Assembly: GCA_021531615.1 (NCBI GenBank)
Contig: JADYUE010000014.1
Location: 1-43,889 of the forward strand
Direction: 5' to 3'
Origin: Fusobacterium varium
GTDB lineage: Bacteria; Fusobacteriota; Fusobacteriia; Fusobacteriales; Fusobacteriaceae
DNA: 43,889 nt
In this document: positions 21,805-30,317 of the stretch, one piece after another
Position numbering within the stretch: position 1 is the first letter of the stretch
Layout of the letters: every line of letters begins with the position of its first letter
The notes under the pieces: model-generated
The model's input: only the letters and a program-made list of their open reading frames with translations
Told to the model about the DNA's origin: nothing
Databases searched by the model: none
Position numbers and translations under genes: made by a program

Positions 21805-24399
21805 TTATCTTCTATATTTTATAAATTTAGATATTTGTATTATTAGTGTTGGAACAAATGCAAGTCCATATATTGTAAATAGTTCATTTGTTGTTAAAGG
21901 AACTACTTGGAAAATAGTATGGAATGCAGGTACTAATAATATTATATTTAATAGAACAAATCCTATAACAAAAGCTATTATAGAGAATTTATTTGAAAAT
22001 ATTCCAAGTCCAAATACTGATGCTCCACCTCTACAATTAAATCCATGGAATAATCTTGCTAGACATAAAACACTAAATGCTATTGTACTTGCTTTTAATG
22101 CATTATTATCTTTATATCCAATATAGAATCCTATCATAACAAATAGTGCTATTAAAATTCCTTCAATTAAAATTTTTCCTGAAAGTTCTTTAGTTAAAAT
22201 AGGTTCTTTAGGATTACGAGGTTTCTCTGTAAGAACATCTCCATGTGATGGCTCCATTCCTATTGCTATTGCTGGTAAACTATCTGTTAATAGGTTAATA
22301 AATAATAGATGCACTGGTGCAAATATTACTGGAAGTCCTACTAATGAAGAGTATAATACTGCTAAGATTCCAGCTGTATTTCCTGATAGTAAAAATCTTA
22401 TTGAGTTTTTAATATTAGCATAAATATTTCTACCAGTTGTTACAGCTTTTACTATTGTTGAGAAGTTATCATCTGTAAGTATCATAGATGCAGCATCTTT
22501 TGATACCTCTGTTCCTGTAATTCCCATTGCAATTCCTATATCTGCTCTTTTTAAAGCTGGAGCATCATTTACTCCATCTCCTGTCATTGCACAGATCTTA
22601 CCTAATCTTTGCCAAGCAGTTACTATTCTTATCTTATGTTCTGGAGATACTCTTGCATATACAGAAGTAGAAGCAACTTTTTCTAATAATTCATCATCAG
22701 AAAGTTTTTCAACATCTACACCTTCCATTACATTGTCTCCATCTTTATAAATTCCAATCTCTTTAGCTATTGCTGTAGCTGTTATTTTGTGGTCTCCTGT
22801 TATCATAACTGGTTTAATTCCAGCAGTTAAACATTTTGCTACTGCTTCTTTAGATTCCTCTCTTGGTGGATCTATCATAGCTGTTAAACCAATAAAGATA
22901 AAGTTATCTTCATCTTCTCTTGTTATCTCTTTTTCACTTTCTAATACTTGATAAGCAAAAGTTAAAACTCTCAATCCAGTTTGAGCAAACTCCATATTAA
23001 CTTTTTCAATATTTTTAATATCTTCAGAAGTTATATCTCTTACCTCTCCATTAACTAATATTTTTTTAGCTTTTGGTAAAACAGAGTCTAAAGCTCCTTT
23101 AGTAAACATCATTATTTTTCCATCTATATTATGCACTGTACTCATAAGTTTTCTATCTGAATCAAATGGAATCTCTGAAATACGTGGATATCTATTTTTT
23201 AACTCTTTTCCAGATTGATTATAGTGGATTTCTGAAAGATTTACTAGAGCTATCTCTGTCGGATCTCCTATTTCACTAGTTGCATCATTACATAAAATAG
23301 CTTCTTTTATTAATAAACTTTCTCCCATTCCACTAGCATTTAAATCTTTTTCATTAAATACTTCATTATTGATATAAACTTTTTTTACAGTCATCTTATT
23401 TTGTGTAAGTGTTCCTGTTTTGTCTGAACATATTACTGATACACAACCTAATGATTCAACTGATTTTAAATTTTTAATAATTGCATTTTCCTTTGATAAT
23501 TTTTGAGTTCCGATAGCTAAAACTATTGTAACTATTGAACTTAGAGCTTCAGGAATAGCAGCAACAGCCAATGCAACTGCAAACATAAGTGAATCAAGAA
23601 GTTTTACTCCATGAAGAATATTTATTCCAAATACAAGGATACATAGTATAATAATTCCTATTGATAATTTTTTACCAAAGTTATCTAATGAAACTTGTAA
23701 TGGTGTTTGTTTCTCTTTTGTTGCCTCTAATAAACTTGCTATCTTTCCAAGTTCTGTTTTCATTCCAGTAGTAGTTACTAAAATAACTCCTCTACCATAA
23801 CTAACTAAGCTCCCTGAGAACACCATGTTCTTTTGATCTCCAAGAGCTAATTCATCTTTATCTATCACTGAACTTATTTTTTCTACTCCTTCTGATTCTC
23901 CAGTTAGTGAGCTTTCATTAATAAGAAGTGAGAAACTTTCTATAACTCTTCCATCTGCTGGAACAACATCTCCTGCTTCAACAAAAACAATATCTCCAGG
24001 GACTAAGTATTTAGATAAAACCTCTACCTTTTCTCCATCTCTTAAAACTTTAGATTTAGGAGCAGATAGATTTTTTAAACTACTAATAGACTCTTCAGCT
24101 TTTAAATGTTGAACTGTTCCTAATATTGCATTGATAATTATAACAACTAAAATTACAACAGCACTTTCCACATTTCCAGAGATAATAGAGATAATTGATG
24201 CAATAATCAGTATAATTACTAGAAAATCTTTAAATTGAGAGATAAAAACTTGCATTGTACTCAATTTTTTCTCTTCATTTAACTGGTTATAACCATATTT
24301 TTCAATAGCTATCTCTACTTCACCAGTTGTCAATCCAGTTTCCTTGCTGTTTAACTTACTCAGTACCTCCTCTTTTGTCATAGCAAAATAATTTTTCAT
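21805..24399 (-). CDS. P2-type cation-transporting ATPase, probable Mn2+/Ca2+ exporter
   Basis: This 864-residue pump has the full P-type layout: an N-terminal actuator segment (EEVLSKLNSKETGLT...), TGES in the A domain (about 165), PEALSSIVTIVLAIG in M4 (about 285), and DKTGTLTQNKMTV with the phosphorylated Asp (about 325). KGALD in the N domain, TGDH, and GDGVNDAPALKRADIGIAMG (about 605) follow, with six C-terminal spans. The M4 PEAL and overall form match the Ca2+/Mn2+ type IIA group. The leader holds a yybP-ykoY-type riboswitch, which in other bacteria senses Mn2+, so Mn2+ export is the likely main role (inference). Confidence 0.88.
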   Translation of the reverse strand: MKNYFAMTKEEVLSKLNSKETGLTTGEVEIAIEKYGYNQLNEEKKLSTMQVFISQFKDFLVIILIIASIISIISGNVESAVVILVVIIINAILGTVQHLKAEESISSLKNLSAPKSKVLRDGEKVEVLSKYLVPGDIVFVEAGDVVPADGRVIESFSLLINESSLTGESEGVEKISSVIDKDELALGDQKNMVFSGSLVSYGRGVILVTTTGMKTELGKIASLLEATKEKQTPLQVSLDNFGKKLSIGIIILCILVFGINILHGVKLLDSLMFAVALAVAAIPEALSSIVTIVLAIGTQKLSKENAIIKNLKSVESLGCVSVICSDKTGTLTQNKMTVKKVYINNEVFNEKDLNASGMGESLLIKEAILCNDATSEIGDPTEIALVNLSEIHYNQSGKELKNRYPRISEIPFDSDRKLMSTVHNIDGKIMMFTKGALDSVLPKAKKILVNGEVRDITSEDIKNIEKVNMEFAQTGLRVLTFAYQVLESEKEITREDEDNFIFIGLTAMIDPPREESKEAVAKCLTAGIKPVMITGDHKITATAIAKEIGIYKDGDNVMEGVDVEKLSDDELLEKVASTSVYARVSPEHKIRIVTAWQRLGKICAMTGDGVNDAPALKRADIGIAMGITGTEVSKDAASMILTDDNFSTIVKAVTTGRNIYANIKNSIRFLLSGNTAGILAVLYSSLVGLPVIFAPVHLLFINLLTDSLPAIAIGMEPSHGDVLTEKPRNPKEPILTKELSGKILIEGILIALFVMIGFYIGYKDNNALKASTIAFSVLCLARLFHGFNCRGGASVFGLGIFSNKFSIIAFVIGFVLLNIILLVPAFHTIFQVVPLTTNELFTIYGLAFVPTLIIQISKFIKYRR

Positions 24400-24463
24400 A
24401 AAATCCTCCTATTATGTATAATATTTATTATTCTAAATGTTTTTACTTTTCTTTTAATTTTAG

Positions 24464-24598
24464 ATAAAAAAAGACTTCTGATATAGAGATTATAAAAACT
24501 CTATATCAAAAGTCTTGTTACCATTCAGGTATATAGTACCAGATAGCCCGTGGCTTCGTGATGTTGATACTATAATTTTTAACTACTCCCTTTTAATA
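24464..24598 (-). promoter_or_regulatory. yybP-ykoY (Mn2+) riboswitch with terminator
   Basis: Leftward RNA opens AAAAGGGAGTAG, contains TATCAACATCACG and ends CCTGAATGGTAACAAGACTTTT. These resemble the conserved GGGAGUA, UCAACA and CAAGACUU parts of the manganese riboswitch. The 3' CAAGACTTTT also forms the 5' arm of an 18-base terminator stem (24499-24516 with 24471-24488) followed by seven T. Ligand binding should hold P1 (AAAAG/CTTTT) and block the terminator, turning the ATPase on. Confidence 0.78.
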
Positions 24599-24605
24599 TA
24601 TTGAT

Positions 24606-24634
24606 ATGATATATTAAAAAATAACTTTTGTCAA
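24606..24634 (-). promoter_or_regulatory. Promoter of the ATPase transcript
   Basis: TTGACA (24629-24634), a 17-base spacer and TATCAT (24606-24611), leftward, ending about 7 bases before the riboswitch. Confidence 0.8.
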
Positions 24635-24650
24635 TAAAATTTAAAAAATT

Positions 24651-25274
24651 TTATCTTCCCCAAGTATCTGTATTTTTATTCCAAGATGATGCTATTTCAG
24701 CTTCCTCTTCAGTAAGATATTTTTCTTCTCTTGCAAGTTCGATTAATGCAGTGAAGTTAGATAGAGATTCCCAAGGAATGTTATTTGCTGCAAAGTTTTT
24801 AAATGCTTTATCAAATTCATAAGAGAATATAGAAACTACTTCTACAGATGCAGCTCCTTCATTTCTAGCAGCTTCAACAGCTTTTATAGAGCTTCCTCCA
24901 GTTGAAATAAGATCTTCTATAACGATTACTCTTTTCCCAGCAAAGTCTGCTCCTTCAATTTGTCTTCCAGCTCCGTGATCTTTCTTTTCTCCTCTAATGT
25001 AACTCATAGGTTTGTTCATTTCAGCAGCTATAAATGCAGCCCAAGGGATTCCTGCTGTTGCAGTTCCTGCTACTACATCAAATTCTTTTTCAGAAAGTTT
25101 TTTAACAAAAGCATCTACAACAACTTTTCTTTCTGCTGGGTATCCTATCATTTTTCTATTGTCACAGTATATTGGACTTTTAATTCCTGATACAAATGTA
25201 AATGGTTCTTTTACGTTTAATCTAACTGCTCCTGTTCCTAATAGTGATTTTGCAATATCTTTCTCTCTACTCAT
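24651..25274 (-). CDS. pyrE: Orotate phosphoribosyltransferase
   Basis: This 207-residue enzyme of the fifth step of UMP synthesis joins orotate to PRPP. The N-terminal hood loop FTFVSGIKSPIYCDNRKM, KPMSYIRGEKKDHGAGRQIEG (catalytic flexible loop) and the PRPP motif VIVIEDLISTGGSS (about 115-128) are all present. It is the last gene of the pyr operon and overlaps pyrC by 8 bases. Its stop lies 17 bases from the ATPase promoter, with only a weak AT palindrome as possible terminator. Confidence 0.95.
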   Translation of the reverse strand: MSREKDIAKSLLGTGAVRLNVKEPFTFVSGIKSPIYCDNRKMIGYPAERKVVVDAFVKKLSEKEFDVVAGTATAGIPWAAFIAAEMNKPMSYIRGEKKDHGAGRQIEGADFAGKRVIVIEDLISTGGSSIKAVEAARNEGAASVEVVSIFSYEFDKAFKNFAANNIPWESLSNFTALIELAREEKYLTEEEAEIASSWNKNTDTWGR

Positions 25275-26484
25275 AATATTTTACTTCCCTCCCGTGTATT
25301 CCATTAAAATTACCTTTATTATATACTATCTCTCCTCTTAGGATAGTTGTAAGCACTCTTCCACCTCTGTTACAATTTTCAAAAGGTGTCCAATTAGCTT
25401 TTGTTATAACCTTATCATCTTTTATTGGAGAGTTATCATTTATATCAACAATAACTAAGTCTCCATCATATCCAACTGCTATATCCCCTTTATTTTTTAT
25501 TTTAAAGATTTTAGCTGGATTTTTACACATAACTTCTATCAATCTTTCAAAAGTTATTTTATTTTCCTTTACTCCATTTAACATCATTTCCAATGAGTTT
25601 TCTACACTTGGAACTCCATATGTTAATTTAGCAAGTTTCTCTTCTATTAAATGAGGAGCATGATCTGTTCCTATACTATCTAATGTTCCATCTGCTAATG
25701 CTTTCCATAGAGCTTCATTATCTGATTTCTCTTTTAATTCAGGCTTCATTCTTAAAAGCATTTTACTTCTCTCAGTGGCATTTACATCATCAACATTTAA
25801 GAATAGATGGTGTGGTGTTACCTCTCCAAAAACCTTTACTCCTTCAGCTTTTGCTTGTTTTAAAAGTTCAATCTCACTAGCTTTAGAAAGATGGCATAGA
25901 TAAAGCTCTTTATCATATTTTTTACAAAATTCAATAGCTCTTTCTACCATTCCCTCTTCAGCATGAACAGAGATTATTTTTGATTCTCTAAAGATATTTT
26001 CAACAACTTTTTCATTTTCTATAAGCATATCTCCAGTTGACATATTTAAGAAAATTTTTGTTGAGGCTACTTTATCTAAAACTTTCTTTATCTCTTCACT
26101 ATTATCTTTTTTGCTTCCACCAAAATGGAATCCATAATCCACATATGATCTTCCAACCATCATATCTTTCTTATCCATTAAAGCTTTCTCTGTAACTGTT
26201 ACAGGAATAGTATTTGGCATATCTATAAAAGTAGTTACTCCACCTCTTGCACATGCCTTACTTCCACTTGTAAAGTCCTCTTTATGAGTAAGTCCAGGAT
26301 CTCTCATATGTGTGTGAACATCTATTATTCCAGGAAGAACATAGTTAGATTGTGCATCAACTATCTCATGTCCATCCACTTGAATATTTTCATCTATTTT
26401 TGTAATAACTCCATCTTCTATAAGAATATCTCTTATAATCTCTTGATTATTCTCTACTACTAGTTTACAATTTTTAACTAGCAT
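25267..26484 (-). CDS. pyrC: Dihydroorotase
   Basis: This 405-residue class I-like dihydroorotase (amidohydrolase fold) closes carbamoyl-aspartate to dihydroorotate. DVHTHMRDPGLTHKEDF (about 54-70) gives the zinc-binding His pair and the Arg that binds substrate. FGEVTPHHLFL gives another metal His, and DSIGTDHAPHL near 295 gives the catalytic Asp. It overlaps pyrF by 7 bases and pyrE by 8, so the last three genes are tightly coupled. Confidence 0.95.
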   Translation of the reverse strand: MLVKNCKLVVENNQEIIRDILIEDGVITKIDENIQVDGHEIVDAQSNYVLPGIIDVHTHMRDPGLTHKEDFTSGSKACARGGVTTFIDMPNTIPVTVTEKALMDKKDMMVGRSYVDYGFHFGGSKKDNSEEIKKVLDKVASTKIFLNMSTGDMLIENEKVVENIFRESKIISVHAEEGMVERAIEFCKKYDKELYLCHLSKASEIELLKQAKAEGVKVFGEVTPHHLFLNVDDVNATERSKMLLRMKPELKEKSDNEALWKALADGTLDSIGTDHAPHLIEEKLAKLTYGVPSVENSLEMMLNGVKENKITFERLIEVMCKNPAKIFKIKNKGDIAVGYDGDLVIVDINDNSPIKDDKVITKANWTPFENCNRGGRVLTTILRGEIVYNKGNFNGIHGREVKYYE

Positions 26485-27206
26485 AATCCTGCCTCTTTCA
26501 TTCCTTCTTCAATTTCTTGAGCTACTAATTTAGCTGCATTTGCAGGATCTTCATTTTTAGTTATAGGTCTTCCTACTACTAAGAAGTCACATCCATTCAT
26601 TATAGCATCTTTTGGAGTCATTATTCTTTCTTGGTCATTTGTTGCTGACCATCTTGGTCTTACACCTGGACATACAGTTTTAAAGTTAGCTCCACAAGCT
26701 TCTTTTATTAATTTTGCTTCCCAAGGAGAACATACTACTCCATCAAGTCCAGCTTCTTTTCCTAATTTTGCCCAGTTTAAAGCTAAATCTGATAGTGATA
26801 ATGTAGATTTAAATGTTTCTTCTACATCTGCTGCTGATAAACTTGTAAGTACAGTAACTCCGATTACTACGTTATTTGGATTTACTTTTTTAACTTCTTC
26901 AACCACTTTAGACATCATTTTTCTTCCACCACTAGCATGTACGTTAAACATAAATACATCTTGTTTAGCAGCAAAAACTGATGCCATTGCTGTTGTATTT
27001 GGAATATCGTGGAATTTTAAATCAAGGAATATTTTTTTACCTTTACTTCTTAAATATTCAATCATTTCCCCTTTTGAGTTAAGGAAAAGTTCTAGTCCAA
27101 CTTTATAGAAAGTAGCTCCATCTCCAATTTTTTCTACTAACTCTTTTGCTGCTTCCATTGTAGGAAAATCTAAAGCGATTATCATTCTATCTTTTGCATT
27201 TATCAT
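26478..27206 (-). CDS. pyrF: Orotidine 5'-phosphate decarboxylase
   Basis: This 242-residue TIM-barrel enzyme makes UMP from OMP. The motif LDLKFHDIPNT (about 60-70) supplies the Lys-Asp catalytic pairs. VGRPITK near 215 is the phosphate-binding loop, and VCPGVRP precedes it. ALDFPTMEAA at the start is typical. The gene has its own AGGAGG and lies 29 bases after pyrD. Confidence 0.95.
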   Translation of the reverse strand: MINAKDRMIIALDFPTMEAAKELVEKIGDGATFYKVGLELFLNSKGEMIEYLRSKGKKIFLDLKFHDIPNTTAMASVFAAKQDVFMFNVHASGGRKMMSKVVEEVKKVNPNNVVIGVTVLTSLSAADVEETFKSTLSLSDLALNWAKLGKEAGLDGVVCSPWEAKLIKEACGANFKTVCPGVRPRWSATNDQERIMTPKDAIMNGCDFLVVGRPITKNEDPANAAKLVAQEIEEGMKEAGLC

Positions 27207-27235
27207 TACTCTTTCCTCCTAAATTTTCTATATTA

Positions 27236-28153
27236 TTATCTATGTGCTATTCCTACTAGTTCACTAATATTTTCAATTCCATTTTCTTCACAATATTTTT
27301 GTAATCCTTCTGCTACTTCTACTGGCAACATTGGATTTGAAAAAATTCCTGTTCCTAGTGACACCATTGAAGCTCCTGCCATTATAAATTCAAGAGCATC
27401 TTCAACACTTGAGATTCCTCCCATTCCAATAATAGGAATATTTACTGCTTTATACACTTGATATACCATTCTTACTGCAACTGGTTTTACAGCTGGTCCA
27501 GAGAATCCTCCAAAAGTATTTCCTAAAAGAGGTTTTTTAGTTTTAAGATCTATTACCATTCCTAAAAGTGTGTTGATAAGTGATACTGCATCTGCTCCAT
27601 TTTCTTCAACTATTTTTGCTATTCCAGCTATATCTGTTACATTTGGAGAAAGTTTTACTACTAAAGGTTTTGTAGTAACTTTTCTTACTTCTCTTGTAAC
27701 TCTTGCAGCAACTTCTGGATTAGCTCCAAATGCCATTCCTCCATCTTTTACATTTGGACAAGAGATATTTAATTCAAGCACAGCTATCTCTTTTATCTTG
27801 TCAGCTCTTTTTGCTATCTCTACATATTCTTCAACTGTTTTTCCATTGATGTTAGCTATTATATTTGTTGTTATTCCAGCAGCTTTCATCTCTGGTAAAA
27901 TATGGCTTTCAAAATATTCTATTCCTGGGTTTTCTAATCCTACACAGTTTAACATTCCTGCTGGAGTTTCAGCTATTCTTGTCCCATAGTTTCCATCTCT
28001 AGCTTCTAATGTTAATCCCTTTATTCCAATTCCTCCTAATATGTTAGGATCAAAGTAATCTCTATACTCAAGTCCAAATCCAAAGCACCCTGAAGATGTA
28101 ACTATTGGATTTTTAAAATCTACTCCTAAAAATTTAGTTTGTAATCTATTCAT
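27236..28153 (-). CDS. pyrD: Dihydroorotate dehydrogenase, catalytic subunit (class 1B)
   Basis: This 305-residue FMN enzyme oxidises dihydroorotate to orotate. GIKGLTLEARDGN, LELNISCPNVKDGG (catalytic Cys loop, about 135-148), VKLSPNVTDI and the C-terminal FMN loops GMGGISSVEDALEFIMAGASMVSLGTG are present. The catalytic Cys and the neighbouring pyrK mark it as the NAD-linked 1B class. It lies 23 bases after pyrK. Confidence 0.95.
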   Translation of the reverse strand: MNRLQTKFLGVDFKNPIVTSSGCFGFGLEYRDYFDPNILGGIGIKGLTLEARDGNYGTRIAETPAGMLNCVGLENPGIEYFESHILPEMKAAGITTNIIANINGKTVEEYVEIAKRADKIKEIAVLELNISCPNVKDGGMAFGANPEVAARVTREVRKVTTKPLVVKLSPNVTDIAGIAKIVEENGADAVSLINTLLGMVIDLKTKKPLLGNTFGGFSGPAVKPVAVRMVYQVYKAVNIPIIGMGGISSVEDALEFIMAGASMVSLGTGIFSNPMLPVEVAEGLQKYCEENGIENISELVGIAHR

Positions 28154-28176
28154 CTTCTTCCTCCAAAATCCTCTAA

Positions 28177-28980
28177 TTAATTACCACAACAAGTTTCTGT
28201 TTTTTCAACTGGATCTAAATCAACTATTGTTTCAGCTTTAAATACTGGTCCATCATGACATACTTTTTTCATTCCAACTTTAGTTTTAATTGAGCATCCT
28301 ACACAAGCTTTTACTCCACATGCCATTCTTTCCTCTAGTGAAACTTCACACTCTGTATTGTATTTATCTGAAGTTTTTGCAACAGCTTCCATCATCTTAT
28401 GAGGTCCACAAGTGAACACCATATCAAATTTTTTGTTTTGCATTAACTCTTCCATTTTAACTATAACATTTCCCTTTGTTCCAGCACTTCCATCATCAGT
28501 TGTTACATGTAATTCTACACCATCTAAATTGAAGTTTGAAAGAATCTCTACTGCTTCAGCATTTCTTCCTCCAGCTATAAAAGTAACTTTGTTATTTTTC
28601 TTTAGAACTTCTATTAATAGTTTCATTGGAGCCATTCCCATTCCTCCACCAACTACCATAAGTTCTTTCCCTTCCATATCAGTAGAGAATCCATGTCCTA
28701 AAGGTCCTTGAATATTTATTGTTTCCCCAGCTTTCATTTGAGCAAACTCTTTTGTTCCTCCACCTTTTACTTCATAGTAGAACTCTAACTCTTTTTTCTC
28801 TTTATCTGCATAGTGTAAGCTTATAGGTCTTCTTAATGTATATATTCTATTTTCACATTTTAACATGAAAAATTGTCCAGCTTTTGAAGCCTCTACAGCT
28901 TTTTCTGATTTCAATCTCATTAAATAATTTTGTCCTGCAATATGTTTATTTTCTAAAATTAAACAATCTTCTAAAAACAT
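28177..28980 (-). CDS. pyrK: Dihydroorotate dehydrogenase electron-transfer subunit
   Basis: This 267-residue iron-sulfur flavoprotein passes electrons from PyrD to NAD+. It has an FAD domain (LRRPISLHYADKEKKELEFYYEVKGGGTKEFA), a Gly-rich NAD domain (VVGGGMGMAPMK) and the 2Fe-2S cluster motif ACGVKACVGCSIKT...VCHDGPVF near 220-245. The tail ends with an extra Cys pair (ETCCGN). It is the second gene of the operon. Confidence 0.93.
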   Translation of the reverse strand: MFLEDCLILENKHIAGQNYLMRLKSEKAVEASKAGQFFMLKCENRIYTLRRPISLHYADKEKKELEFYYEVKGGGTKEFAQMKAGETINIQGPLGHGFSTDMEGKELMVVGGGMGMAPMKLLIEVLKKNNKVTFIAGGRNAEAVEILSNFNLDGVELHVTTDDGSAGTKGNVIVKMEELMQNKKFDMVFTCGPHKMMEAVAKTSDKYNTECEVSLEERMACGVKACVGCSIKTKVGMKKVCHDGPVFKAETIVDLDPVEKTETCCGN

Positions 28981-29008
28981 TTTTCCTCCTAGTGTTTTAT
29001 ATATAAAA

Positions 29009-30073
29009 TTATTTTATCTCTTTTCCACAGTAATAGCAGAATTTTCCATATTCTTTAACTATTACTTTATTTCTTGTTATTTCAGAGTTTGTTACACATT
29101 TAGGGTTTGAACAAACTGATTTTTCATTTTCCACTACATTTTCTTCCTCTTTAGTAACAGCCTTTGATTCCTTTGCTCCTAAAGCTAAAGCATACATAGC
29201 TTGTCTTACTGGAACTCCATTAGCTGCTTGTTTAAAGTAAAGTGCATGTTTTGTATCATCTAAGTCAACATCTATCTCATCAACTCTTGGAAGTGGATGA
29301 AGTACTATCATATGATCTTGACATTTTCCTACTATTGTATCCTTTGAAATATTATAAACTCCTTTTACTTTTTCATAGTCATCAAGATTTTCAAATCTTT
29401 CCTTTTGAATTCTTGTCATATATAATACATCTATCTCTTTTAAAATTGGCTCATATTCTGAACAAAGATGATATTTCATTCCCTTTTCATCTAGTTCTTT
29501 TGTAATATATTCTGGAATTTGAATTAGATCTGGAGCTACAAAGTAAAACTCTCCATTGAACATTTCTAAAGCTTTAGTTAGTGAATGAACTGTTCTTCCA
29601 TATTTCAAATCCCCAACAAAAGCGATTTTTACTCCTTCTATCTTTCCTATCTCTTGTCTTATTGTAAATAGATCTAATAGAGTTTGACTTGGATGCTCAT
29701 TTGCTCCATCTCCAGCATTGATTACTGGATTTTTAGATATTTCAGCAGCGAATTTTGGTCCACCTTCAATATTATGTCTCATTACAATTACATCTGAATA
29801 AGCTTCTACCATTTTTACTGTATCTCTTAATGATTCACCTTTAGTTACAGAAGTTGCTCCTGGTGAATCAAATCCTAGTACTTTTCCACCTATTCTCATA
29901 GCTGCTGATGTAAATGAAAGTCTTGTTCTAGTTGATGGTTCAAAGAAAAGAGTTGCTGCTATTTTCTTGTCTATTAACTCTGGTTGAGGATTTTTAGAAA
30001 GCTCTTCTGCTAAATCTAATACTTCTAAAATCTCCTCTTTAGTCATATCTTTTATTCCTATAAAATCTTTCAT
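29009..30073 (-). CDS. pyrB: Aspartate carbamoyltransferase with C-terminal PyrI-like zinc tail
   Basis: This protein has 354 residues. Residues 1-310 are a normal PyrB catalytic chain: FFEPSTRTRLSF (44-54) for carbamoyl-phosphate, GDGANEHPSQTLLDLFTI, FVGDLKYGRTVHSL and VLHPLPRVDEI near the active site. Residues about 312-354 add an acidic linker and a CSNPKC...FCYYC motif, the four-Cys zinc site of the regulatory chain PyrI. The PyrI allosteric nucleotide-binding domain is missing. The extra tail could stabilise the trimer or recall an ancestral fusion. It opens the pyr operon behind an attenuator. Confidence 0.92.
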   Translation of the reverse strand: MKDFIGIKDMTKEEILEVLDLAEELSKNPQPELIDKKIAATLFFEPSTRTRLSFTSAAMRIGGKVLGFDSPGATSVTKGESLRDTVKMVEAYSDVIVMRHNIEGGPKFAAEISKNPVINAGDGANEHPSQTLLDLFTIRQEIGKIEGVKIAFVGDLKYGRTVHSLTKALEMFNGEFYFVAPDLIQIPEYITKELDEKGMKYHLCSEYEPILKEIDVLYMTRIQKERFENLDDYEKVKGVYNISKDTIVGKCQDHMIVLHPLPRVDEIDVDLDDTKHALYFKQAANGVPVRQAMYALALGAKESKAVTKEEENVVENEKSVCSNPKCVTNSEITRNKVIVKEYGKFCYYCGKEIK

Positions 30074-30100
30074 AAAACTATCCTCCTAAAATTAAAATTT

Positions 30101-30146
30101 ATAAAAAAAGGAATGAAACCATAAAAATTATGGCTTACATTCCTTT
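30101..30146 (-). terminator. pyr operon attenuator
   Basis: AAAGGAATG/CATTCCTTT outer stem (30138-30146 with 30107-30115) enclosing an AAGCCATAA/TTATGGTTT inner stem. A T-run follows leftward, and it stands ahead of pyrB. The leader-peptide stop codon lies inside the hairpin. Confidence 0.85.
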
Positions 30147-30238
30147 AAATTACAATTGAAAAAATTTTGAAAATTAGAAAAATAAAAGAAATAAGAGCTA
30201 TAAGTAAGTATATCTAACTTTTGATTAAATATCTTCAT
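30128..30238 (-). CDS. pyrL: pyr leader peptide, 36 residues
   Basis: This frame starts at ATG 30238, nine bases after AGGAGG, and ends at TAA inside the attenuator hairpin. It begins MKIFNQKLDILTYSSYFFYF and continues SNFQNFFNCNLKECKP, so its middle is read from a long U-rich stretch (TTTCTTTTATTTTTC). In E. coli pyrBI, low UTP makes RNA polymerase pause in such a tract; the ribosome catches up and prevents the terminator from forming. The same logic fits here exactly. The symbol is by analogy. Confidence 0.8.
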   Translation of the reverse strand: MKIFNQKLDILTYSSYFFYFSNFQNFFNCNLKECKP

Positions 30239-30275
30239 TAATTCTTACCTCCTAACATCTTTCTATATCCTGATT

Positions 30276-30304
30276 ATGTTATCATATTTTATAAAAAAAT
30301 TCAA
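30276..30304 (-). promoter_or_regulatory. Promoter of the pyr operon
   Basis: TTGAAT (30299-30304), a 17-base spacer and TAACAT (30276-30281), leftward. Transcription would start about 20 bases before the leader-peptide ribosome site. Confidence 0.65.
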
Positions 30305-30317
30305 GATAAAAATTCAA

